DNA from: Nematopogon swammerdamellus
Taxonomy: Eukaryota; Arthropoda; Insecta; Lepidoptera; Adelidae
Reading direction: 5' to 3'
Assembly: GCA_946902875.1 (NCBI GenBank)
Contig: OX336339.1
Span: 24,087,349-24,151,348 of the forward strand
DNA length: 64,000 nucleotides
Shown: in pieces, positions 56,069-64,000 of the stretch
Position numbering within the stretch: the stretch's first letter is position 1
Layout: every line of letters begins with the position of its first letter
Notes under the pieces: generated by a model
What the model was told of the DNA's origin: nothing
What the model saw: only the letters and a program-made list of their open reading frames with translations
The model's database searches: none
Program-made: the position numbers and the translations under genes

Positions 56069-57180
56069 GTAGTATCGATCGCGAAGTAGACGAGATTTCG
56101 TACGCAGATGATAAGGTCATTATTATACATGGTGATTCCAGGAAGGAACTGGAGCAAAAAGCTCAGAATGCGATCGATCGAATGAATGATTGGTGCAAAA
56201 GTGTAAAGATGACGCTCTCGACTAGTAAAACTGTAATGATGCTCTTAAAGGGTAAACTAGACACAAACAGGCCGCCCACCGTTAAACTGGATGGGCGTAG
56301 CCTCACTATGGTCAAAAGTTTTAAATACCTTGGGGTCATGCTAGACGAGAAACTCCGTGTGGGCTCTCACGTGACTATGATCTGCGAAAAGTCCAAAAAA
56401 CTGTTTCATGCTCTGGCCAAAGTGGCGAGCGCGACCTGGGGTCTTAGACAAAAAGCCTTAACCATTATCTATAGAGGTGTGGTGGAGGCAGTCTTGACCT
56501 ATGCGTCGGCCAGTTGGTCACGTAGGCTTAATTGCCGACATATTAGGCAAATTAGAAGCGCACAGCGCTCTATCCTCTTGAGAGTCATAAGGGCGTACCG
56601 TACGGTCTCTACAGAAGCGGTATTCGCTATCGCTTGTGTGCTCCCCATTGATATCCTAATACAGGAAAGGGTGAGCATGTTCAGCCGCAAAAGCGGAATT
56701 TGTGAACGATACGAGCGATATAGGGACATAGAGATTGGTACGGATGATTTGCCCATGACAATTAAGAGGAAATTTAAAGAGCGTAGCGTGGAAATTTGGC
56801 AGGACGAATGGGCCAAATGTGAGAAAGGTCATCTCACGCGAGAGTTCATACCGAGAGTTATCGTAAAAATGAGAGGAAAGAAAGTATTTAGAGTGAATCA
56901 CGAGCTGGTCCAGTTCCTGACTGGACATGGGAAGTTCGGAAAATACTTCTTTAGATTCGGCATCATAGATAATAGCATATGCGAGTGCGGGGAACCGATC
57001 GATTCGGTAGACCACGTTCTCTTTGAGTGTTCTCTGAGCGATAATGCAAGGGGAGCACTCGAGAGCGTGGTCCAAAATGCTGGGTTGGTCTGGCCCATAA
57101 GCAAAGATCTGTTTCTAGATGATCGAGTTATAGAGGGTTTCCGAGCTTTTTGTGCGGAAGTTATTAGAGAAAGGTCGTAG
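56065..57180 (+). pseudogene. LINE ORF2, remainder of reverse transcriptase and CCHC end
   Basis: This segment continues ORF2 after the BEL element. Reverse transcriptase motif C (YADD) lies at 56101. It is followed by motif D/E-like sequence (SKTVMMLLKG, FKYLGVMLDE), a thumb-like region, and a C-terminal zinc motif CECGEPIDSVDHVLFEC near 56980-57030 typical of I/R1/Jockey-group LINEs. Stop TAG at 57178. With the catalytic Asp pair separated from motifs A and B by 4.8 kb, this copy cannot make a functional enzyme. Confidence 0.82.
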
Positions 57181-57437
57181 ATGATCGCCGCCTCCCCGCG
57201 GTGGGGACGGAAACGAAGATCGGGTCACCCGCTTGCGGGTAATAAAAACCCCGAGAACGGCTAAAGGCGATCAGCTCGACTTTTGCCATTAGGGGTTAGC
57301 ATAAATCACTAATGGTCAAAGCCGACAAAGTAAAAAAGAGATGTACAATTGAGAGAGAGCAATTGTTGATGAATGAGAGAGTAAGCAGTAAAAGGCTAAG
57401 CCTAATCTGCGTGTATGTACACGAATGAATGAATGAA
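57181..57437 (+). other. LINE 3' UTR with (GAAT)n tail
   Basis: A GC-rich opening (57181-57265) is followed by AG-rich sequence and a terminal GAAT microsatellite (about 57422-57437) that abuts the target-site duplication. A short tandem tail rather than poly(A) is seen in several R1-group LINEs. Confidence 0.75.
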
Positions 57438-57450
57438 TGTCGGTGAAGGG
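57438..57450. repeat. Target-site duplication, right copy (13 bp)
   Basis: Exact copy of 47945-47957. It directly follows the (GAAT)n tail of the LINE and re-enters the host reading frame. Confidence 0.93.
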
Positions 57451-57655
57451 TCCCGCGTTGGCGGTGACGACGGACATGAAGTGTGCGGTGGAGGTGCGCT
57501 CGCGGCTGACGTTCACATCGAAGGAGGTGGACTGCGCGGAGCTGATCCGCTACTCCAAGATGCTGGAGCCGCAGCGGGCGATAGGCGCTCGTTCCTTCGC
57601 GCATTACCTGGTTCAGTTCTCCGCCTTGGTGGTTCTCTTCTTTGTTCTGCGATGA
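57438..57655 (+). pseudogene. 3' part of the same gene: Cys domain and GPI-anchor-like tail
   Basis: After the second copy of the 13 bp duplication (57438-57450) the reading frame matches the one that leaves the 5' part at 47957, continuing SVKG into PALAVTTDMKC. The segment has two cysteines (in MKCAVEV and VDCAELI), a small polar stretch (QRAIGARS) and a final hydrophobic run (LVQFSALVVLFFVLR) ending at TGA 57653-57655. A hydrophobic C-terminus with nothing after it, on a protein with a signal peptide, is the usual layout of a GPI-anchor signal; a single transmembrane end is the alternative. Candidate poly(A) signals are ATTAAA at 57914 and AATAAA at 57957. In this haplotype the tail is cut off from its promoter and start codon by 9.5 kb of retrotransposon. 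Confidence 0.78.
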
Positions 57656-58153
57656 TATTGATTTAACAGGAGAGGCTTACTTTACAGGTTGAATCAATTA
57701 ATTCCTAAGTGTTATCCTCGTCACCGTTCTAAAAGACCCGGCACGCGCTATTGTGCGCGGTTCGCCACTACCTCAAATTTTGCTCAGTACTTATTCTAGA
57801 ACTCCTTGGGACTTCGGCGGTCTTGCGTTGGGTTCTTGTTACGTCCGTGGCGGTAGCTCATTTGATCGATGTATGTTACTTTCTGTTTTGTTACATAGGT
57901 ACGCAAGTTATACATTAAAGTTTTTTTAAATACAAAATATCTAAGCTTTTTTTTTCAATAAAATAAATAAGAATAATGTTTTATTTATTAACCCGTTGAC
58001 GTTCACGTTGAAATAATGCGAAAAGAAACTAACAGATTGGACTAGGTAGTCATTATAAAACAATTAATAATAAAAAAAAAACAAAACTAAGTCGTTTGTT
58101 CTTTGTCCGAGTATGTGTGTGTGTGAGGATACGCGTGTGTGTATTATATACCC
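57656..58153 (+). other. Host gene 3' UTR and downstream unique sequence
   Basis: After TGA 57655 there is about 260 bp of mixed sequence, then AT-rich DNA with ATTAAA (57914) and AATAAA (57957). No ORF or recognised repeat. Confidence 0.5.
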
Positions 58154-58201
58154 AAAGAGTTTGTATTACGTCGCTGCGCAGCGACGTAATACAAACTCTT
58201 T
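58154..58201. repeat. Perfect 48 bp palindrome, no loop
   Basis: The half-site aaagagtttgtattacgtcg plus ctgc is followed by its exact inverse. With a 2-base bulge the symmetry extends into flanking 'tatatac/gtatata'. Confidence 0.92.
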
Positions 58202-58255
58202 GTATATACCTAATGTTTGCTATCTAGTGTAAGAGCAAGGGCGATTAACAATTAT

Positions 58256-58573
58256 ATACATACATACATACATACATATATCACACGCTGAATCCCGACA
58301 ATCGGGGTAAACAGAGTAATCGGTGTTGTGCCGCAAGAACTGTGGTAAATTACTGCACAACACCGACCACCACGTTTCGCAAAGTATTCGAATAAGATAC
58401 AATCGATCAAGCAGCAAGTAAGGCATGAAGTGAAGACCCACCTCCTGCATGACTCGGTGGAAGTACCGTGCCAAGGTGGCGAGCCTGTCGCACGGCATCT
58501 TGTCATCTTTTACGACGTGCATGGGGAGAGATGCAGTGGGGTCATTCTTTTTAGGCACCGGCCCCACACGGTA
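58256..58573 (-). mobile_element. Repeat with third-type head and 'aacaccgattactctgttta' 3' part
   Basis: Starts at (TATG)n and ends 'ggcaccggccccacacggta'; full-length relative of 5677-5926. Confidence 0.7.
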
Positions 58574-58877
58574 CTATTCTAATGATATCTATATGGAAAA
58601 ATAAGCTGTCTAGATAGAGAAATTATGCGTACACCCTTCTGGAAACCACCCTTGGCACTATCAGACGGTTTTTAATATGGCATGACCATCGACTTGGCAT
58701 GACATGGTTCCATAAATCTGCAGTGTTCCGCCGTTACATCCTTCCTGGTAAAATTGTAGGTAGATGTTTCACAGTACAGGAAGTTCATCTGTTTATTATT
58801 TTCTGCTGAATAATATCCTCAGAGATAACTGCGTTCGTCAGGAGTATGAGTGTCCCGCTCGACACATGTGGATTGTT

Positions 58878-59236
58878 TATTAGGTTTCCGTATCCCGTAC
58901 GGAAGCCTATTACTAAAGCCTACGCCGTCTGTCTGTCTGTCTGTCTGTCCGTCCGAGGGCTGTATCTCTTGAACCGTAATAGGTAGCCCGTCGAAATTTT
59001 CACAGAATATGTGTTATTATGGCCGATATAACAACAAATAATAAAAATAAGTAAAAGTAAAAAATTCACGGGAGTTCCCATACAAAAAACTAAAAAATGT
59101 ATTCGTGCGCGCCATCTACCGAAAACAGTATAAAGCATTTAATTAATCCATAGATGGCGTGAGTGGCGCTGACCATGACATGTCGATACGGAACCCTCGG
59201 TGCGCGAGCTCTACTCGCACTTGGCCGGTTTTTTGT
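58878..59236 (-). repeat. GACA repeat, long subfamily
   Basis: 'ttaggtttccgtatcccgta' to 'ctactcgcacttggccggtt', with part of the middle deleted. Confidence 0.8.
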
Positions 59237-59451
59237 TTTTGCTCTATCGTAAAAACGGTAATGCATACAAACTTCAAATGTGGTGTGATTATAGTGCAAA
59301 CTCTAAAGTTTAAAGTAAAACACATAATAATAAAAAAAAAATCATCCCCACTTTACGTGTAGGGGAGGTACCCTAAAAAAATTATTTCTAAATTTTTATT
59401 TTACCACTTTGTCGGCTACCCATACCAACTTACAACTTTCTAGTACTCTGT

Positions 59452-59778
59452 ACCGTGTGGGGCCGGTACTTTAAAAGAATAACCCCACTGCATCTCTCCC
59501 CGTGCATGTCGTAAAAGGCGACTAAGGGATATGACTCCCTTCTTATATTACTAGGTGGTAGGGTTTAACCCGTCCGGGTTGGTACCACCGCACTGAATGA
59601 AAGGTCGGTCGAAACGGCTATGTAAATAGTTTGTGTTTTCTGTCCAGTTCAGTGTAGCCGGCACGACCGAAGGGAAGCGCTGACGTGGCACCAAGTTCAC
59701 CCGGTGTTATGGGCTGACATCACGGATGTTGTAGGTGATGTAGCCAACCGTGTCAGTTTCAAGAAAAAAAAAAAAAAA
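59452..59778 (+). mobile_element. SINE, third-type head, full length
   Basis: 'accgtgtggggccggtactt', body, A-tail of about 15. Confidence 0.85.
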
Positions 59779-59800
59779 CTAATGGTCTCTGAGCCGCGGC

Positions 59801-59927
59801 CGCGGACAGACAGACAGACCTAAGGGTTCCTTGTTGACTACAGAACCCTAAAAACAACTGACCAATAATTATGTGGTGGTACGTAACCCTCGGTGCGCCA
59901 GTCCGACTTCCAATTGGTCGGTTTTTC
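59801..59927 (-). repeat. Degenerate GACA repeat pieces
   Basis: A GACA run with 'ctacagaaccctaaaaac' and a separate 'aaccctcggtgcgccagtcc'. Confidence 0.4.
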
Positions 59928-60499
59928 AAATATCTCACAATCAGTTATTATGTCATAAAACACTATTTTTATTATGATTCCGTGCCTTAATAATAAAATA
60001 CGTCTGGCATAATAAAATGTTTCCGCTGATTTCCTCTGGCTTGACGCAAACATTTCCCCTCGTCAATCGCTTTTAATATCGTCGAAATCGCCCCAAGTTC
60101 AAAACATTGTTAGTATAAAATCTAACAAAATTGAATAAATCAAAGGCGAAATGGTCCCAAGTGAACGGCCTTAAATCCAATCACCCTTGGTGCGATTTTA
60201 AAGCTTCAAATTGAACATTTCAGCGAATGAAGTCGCTTTAACTCACCGTAAAACTTTAACGACTTAACGCCATCTCTGGAGGAGTTTAGCACTCAATTAC
60301 TCGGCATATTGTCTTCGTATCGCCTCGCATGTGGGGGGAGTTTTCGCTTTGATTGCGTTCGCCACTCCGCCGCCGTCAGGAGAACTTTTTAGACAAAGGT
60401 CGTCGTGAGCTTTGCGAACATAATTAAACCGGCTTTGTGATACTACGATTGATTACTATTGCCCGCCATTGGTGGTTCTTATGCCGTTTAGATAGGGGC
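59928..60499. other. Gene-free stretch
   Basis: No gene or recognised repeat. Confidence 0.3.
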
Positions 60500-60652
60500 G
60501 AGATAAACCCTACCACCTAGTAAGGAAAGATGGAAAGGGACCTACAGTTTTACGTGGAATCCGAACCACGGTCAGCCTCCAATGGTCGAGCGGTCACACA
60601 TCCAAGTACTGACCGCGCCTAGGTGTGCTTAACAACAGTCGACCGACCGCTT
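60500..60652 (-). mobile_element. SINE, composite head, body truncated
   Basis: 'ctaccacctagtaaggaaag', B-box-like complement 'ggaatccgaaccacgg', and the 5S-like complement to 'ttaacaacagtcgacc'. Confidence 0.7.
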
Positions 60653-60960
60653 GCCGTTTAATTATTTTATTCCACAATCTTGAATAACATCACACCAAGC
60701 ACAGTTTGCTCTGGTAATTGCTGGTAAAACCTCATTTGATTCCATTAACTTATTTAACATACATACCTACTACAAATTAAGAACTCGTAATAAAAATTCC
60801 AAATTTACTCGTATATTATATTTACGGTATGATTGACATTTGAATATGCAAACCAATTTTTGACACCACATCCCCCCCCCCCAATATTTTTTTCAAGTCG
60901 GCGCCCGTAAGTCGGAGGACCACTAAGTAAATACCCGCGCAGCTTGAGTTTTTATATTGT

Positions 60961-62060
60961 ACTAGCTTTTGCCCGCGGCTTCGCTCGCGTGAAATTCGTA
61001 TTTCAAAGGAAGAACTAAGGGCGAGCTGGTTTCAGGCTAGTAACTAAGGGCGAGCTGGGTTCAGGTAAAGGAAAACCGTCTCGAAGAAAGTGAGTAACTT
61101 TTTGAGGCCGAAGGCGGAGTTGCGTTCAGGAAGACGATAAACCTTCTCAAAGATGGGCGAGGCCGAAGGCCGAGCTGCGTTCAGGAAGAGGATAACCTTT
61201 TCAAAGAAAGTAAGTAACAGAGGGCGAGGCCGAAGGCCGAGCTACGTTCAGGAAGAGGATAACCTTTTCAAAGAAAGTAAGTAACAGAGGGCGAGGCCGA
61301 AGGCCGAGCTGCGTTCGGGAAGACGATAAACCTTCTTAAAGACAGTAAGTAACTGTGGGCGAGGCCGAAGGCCGAGCTGCGGTCAGGATGAGGGTAACCT
61401 TTTCGAAGAAAATAAGTAACAGAGGGCGAGGCCGAAGGCCGAGCTGCGTTCAGGAATACCATAAAACTTCTCGAAGAAAGAGAGTAACAAAGGGCGAGGC
61501 CGAAGGCCGAGCTGCGTTCAGGGAGGCCATAAACCTTCTCGAAGAAAGTAAGTAACAGAAGGCGAGGCCGAAGGCCGAGCTGCGTTCAGGAAGACGATAA
61601 ACCTTTTCGAAGACAGTAAGTAACTATGGGCGAGGCCGAAGGCCGAGCTGCGTTCAGGAAGGCCATAAACCTTCTCGAAGAAAGTAAGTAACAGAAGGCG
61701 AGGCCGAAGGCCGAGCTGCGTTCAGGAAGACGATAAACCTTTTCGAAGACAGTAAGTAACTATGGGCGAGGCCGAAGGCCGAGCTGCGTTCAGCAAGAGG
61801 ATAAACCATCTTTAAGAAAGTAAGTAACAAAGGGCGAGGCCGAAGGCCGAGCTGCGTTCAGGAAGAGGGTAACCTTTTCGAAGAATGTAAGTAACAGAGA
61901 GTTACTTGCTTTCTTCGAGAAGATTTATAGTCTTCCCGAACGCAGCTCGGCCTTCGGCCTCGCCATTAGTTACGCCATTAGTTAAAGAAAGTAACTTTGA
62001 GTAGGTTTATCGTCTTCCTGAACGCAACTCACTTACAAACTTTCGCGTTTATAATATTAG
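60961..62060 (+). mobile_element. Non-autonomous element carrying an expanded minisatellite
   Basis: Opens 'ctagcttttgcccgcggctt' and ends 'cgtttataatattagtagga', the two ends usual for this element class; nearly everything between is the tandem array. Confidence 0.65.
61020..61905 (+). repeat. Minisatellite, about 67-69 bp unit, about 13 copies
   Basis: The core ggcgaggccgaaggccgagc recurs every 67-69 bp from about 61145 to 61840, with diverged copies before. An inverted copy follows (61905-62035). Confidence 0.85.
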
Positions 62061-62342
62061 TAGGATGTATTTTGGGTAGGTTTGGAGTGAGGCCTGATTT
62101 TAGAAATTATTCCCAATTATCGGATGCATGCAAGCAAATCCGAAAGCAATAGCTAACAATATATACATTTTTAAAATGTGTTAATTAAGCCCTTTCATTT
62201 GATATCCAACACGGCATCATTAAAAAAAATTTTTTTAGGTCATGACTTTGTGTCTGTTAGATGGCGCCATATCCAATTTTATGGGACGTCAACGCCTATA
62301 ACCAGCGTCAAGACGCATCCAACGATACCTCATTTTTTGTCA

Positions 62343-62477
<135 letters not shown>

Positions 62478-62504
62478 TCAAATAGGAACTCCAGTTAAGT
62501 AAAT

Positions 62505-62776
62505 ATCCGCTAACATCGACTTGCAACTGAATTTTATGTAGCCTATCCTGTGTCCCGTATAGTTAAATGTGCTTGTACAAAGTTTCATCGAATTCGGATG
62601 ATCGGTTTAAGAGTTATGGCGGAACATACATACATACATACATACATACAGAAAAGATTTCTAAAAATCGTCAATTTAGCTTTAGTATCATACATAGAGA
62701 CTACAAACTCAATATTTCCTAAAACAAAGTAACTTACTCCATGACCACCCCTTACAGATTTATTATTAGTATTGAT
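62505..62776 (+). mobile_element. Non-autonomous element, 3' half
   Basis: Matches 30310-30564 through 'tttattattagtattgattt'. Confidence 0.65.
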
Positions 62777-62958
62777 TTACTTAGCGGTCCCCCGACTCTC
62801 TTAAGTAAGTAAACGGAAATTATTTTAGACATTTTAACGGTCGGGCGTTTTTTTTTATTTATAATTTAATTTTCAAGCTTTTAAAAAAAAACCGCAAGCG
62901 AATCTGCCCACTTTTTAAGATAATTGTTTGATTATTTGATTACAAAAACAGCTATTTT
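62777..62958 (+). repeat. 'cgtcgggg'-type repeat, first part, split by SINE
   Basis: 'acttagcggtcccccgactc' to 'gattacaaaaacagctat'. Resumes at 63338. Confidence 0.68.
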
Positions 62959-63337
62959 GTCAGCCTCGGTAGCTCAGTGGCGCGGTTGGTTAGTCAACTG
63001 TTATTAAGCAACGCTGAGCGCGGTCAGTGATTGGATGGGTGACCGCTCCACCGTTGGAGGCTGACCGTTCGGATTCCACGTCAAACTGTAGGTCCCTTCC
63101 CTTCTTACCTTACTAGGTGGTAGGGTTTATCCCGGCCGGGTTGATACCACCGCACTGAACGAAATGTCGGTCGAAACGGCTATGTAATTAGTTCGTGTTT
63201 TCCGTCCAGTTTAGTGTAGCCGACATGAAATGAAGGGAAGCACTGACATGGCACCTAGTTCACCCTGTGTTATGGGCTGACATCACGAATGTTGTAGGTG
63301 ATGTAGCCAACCGTGTCAGGTTCCATAAAAAAAAAAC
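62959..63337 (+). mobile_element. SINE, tRNA/5S composite head, full length
   Basis: 'gtcagcctcggtagctcagt' (A box 62968-62980), 5S-like region 63003-63053, diverged B box, body, and A-tail to 63337. Confidence 0.86.
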
Positions 63338-63497
63338 TATAACAACAATCCCGATTAAACCAGTTTTCTAATAAAAAAAACCGCATTCAAATCGGTAAAA
63401 TCCGTTTGGGGGCGACGATGCAAAAAAGGCACACCCATACACACATACACACACACGTTAAACTTATAACACCCCTCTTTTTTCGTCGGGGGTTAAA
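63338..63497 (+). repeat. 'cgtcgggg'-type repeat, second part
   Basis: 'caatcccgattaaaccagtt' to 'tttcgtcgggggttaaaa'. Confidence 0.68.
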
Positions 63498-63549
63498 ACA
63501 TTTATTATCACAAGCTCAAGACTATTATGTTGTACTAGCACATGAATGC

Positions 63550-63781
63550 TCGATATACACGTCCTTACCTATAATAAAATTCAACGTCTGCTTTCTGTCT
63601 GAGTGTCTGTCGGTCCGCTTATAACTCGAGAACCACTGAACCGATTTTAATAAAACAAAATTCTGCGGATAGCTTGATTCTTCCCATCAACTATAGGCTA
63701 CTTACGATCACGCTAAATAGCTTATGAGGTTAGCAGTGAAGTGAAATATGAGAGCGGGCGGAGCCGCGGGCACAGCTTGTA
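63550..63781 (-). mobile_element. Non-autonomous element fragment
   Basis: 'ttataactcgagaaccactg' to 'ggagccgcgggcacagcttg'. Confidence 0.5.
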
Positions 63782-63785
63782 CAAT

Positions 63786-63912
63786 ATACAACCTCTTTAT
63801 TGCACACAATTGATAGGTGAATAGTACACGAAAAGAAACAAGACGTGCAGGAGTGCGCAAATGCGGACTTATCACTGCAAGTAATTTCCTCCAGTCAACC
63901 TTTTCGTGTTCA
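63786..63912 (-). mobile_element. LINE 3' tail, relative of the (CTAT)n family
   Basis: 'aacctctttattgcacacaa', 'aatgcggacttatcactgca', 'atttcctccagtcaacctt'. Confidence 0.5.
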
Positions 63913-64000
63913 TGTAGGTAAGCCAGCGGTAACGAAAATCTGGAAGTATTGGGAAATCTCTACCAATAATAAACATATTTTCATATGAAAAATATACCAA

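Larger units (their letters stand above)
47958..57437 (+). mobile_element. R1-like non-LTR retrotransposon inserted in the host gene
   Basis: This is a two-ORF LINE flanked by a 13 bp target-site duplication. ORF1 carries three zinc knuckles; ORF2 carries an apurinic-type endonuclease, a reverse transcriptase and a C-terminal CCHC motif. The 3' UTR ends in (GAAT)n. The 5' end lies only 11 bases before the first ORF1 ATG, so it may be 5'-truncated as is common after target-primed reverse transcription, or have a very short leader. Without the internal BEL element the LINE is about 4.7 kb. Assignment to the R1 group rests on ORF1 knuckles, the endonuclease start (LNMNGAR, QEPY) and the terminal CECG-x6-DHVLFEC motif. 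A related clade such as LOA or Jockey is not excluded. Confidence 0.85.

Noticed and set aside
61268..61555. Repetitive protein frames on both strands
   Set aside because: They follow from the minisatellite having a unit length and composition free of stops.
61020..61905. CRISPR-like array
   Set aside because: Units are degenerate head-to-tail repeats without unique spacers, in animal DNA.
63003..63053. 5S rRNA gene
   Set aside because: Only the internal control region resembles 5S; flanks are SINE.

Overview
This window is gene-poor, repeat-saturated animal genomic DNA, almost certainly from a moth or butterfly. The grounds are many dispersed repeat types I associate with Lepidoptera: repeats with internal GACA/GACG microsatellites and AGGGTTCCGTATC ends, elements opening with a 'gcccgcggcttcgctcgcg' motif, LINE 3' ends tailed with (CTAT)n or (ATGT)n, RTE-like and R1-like non-LTR retrotransposons, a BEL/Pao LTR retrotransposon, and several MITE families. 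No tRNA or rRNA gene, CRISPR array or bacterial feature was seen. All family assignments are by eye, without database searches.

Layout: 1-46,200 and 57,700-64,000 are interspersed repeats in AT-rich DNA, with only degenerate coding remnants. These are an RTE-like C-terminus at 15.2-15.7 kb, two nuclease-like C-termini at 16.5-16.9 and 31.05-31.8 kb, a mariner-like remnant at 25.2-25.9 kb, and LINE C-termini at 33.1, 34.5-34.9 and 42.1-42.5 kb. The one clear host gene lies at 46.5-57.7 kb.

That gene encodes a secreted protein without introns in the part seen: signal peptide, eight units of a Gly/Ser/Tyr repeat, a Tyr/His-rich segment, a ladder of five-residue repeats carrying seven N-glycosylation sequons, a Cys-containing domain, and a hydrophobic C-terminus that looks like a GPI-anchor signal. 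It is broken twice here: by a one-base frameshift in the repeat region and by a 9.5 kb insertion. The insertion is an R1-like LINE (47958-57437) flanked by a 13 bp target-site duplication. The LINE is itself interrupted inside its reverse transcriptase by a BEL/Pao element (51269-56063) flanked by a 5 bp duplication. The two BEL LTRs look identical except for one base in a C-run, although its interior has lost reverse transcriptase and RNase H and its integrase is broken. It therefore looks like a recent insertion moved by another element's enzymes. The order of events is host gene, then LINE, then BEL.

The most unusual small-scale pattern is a set of SINEs that share one body but carry three different 5' heads: a tRNA-like head, a composite head with tRNA A and B boxes around a 5S-rRNA-like control region, and a third head of unknown origin. 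Several precise foldback elements, perfect palindromes, a hAT-type MITE with an 8 bp duplication, and a roughly 67 bp minisatellite inside a mobile element complete the picture.
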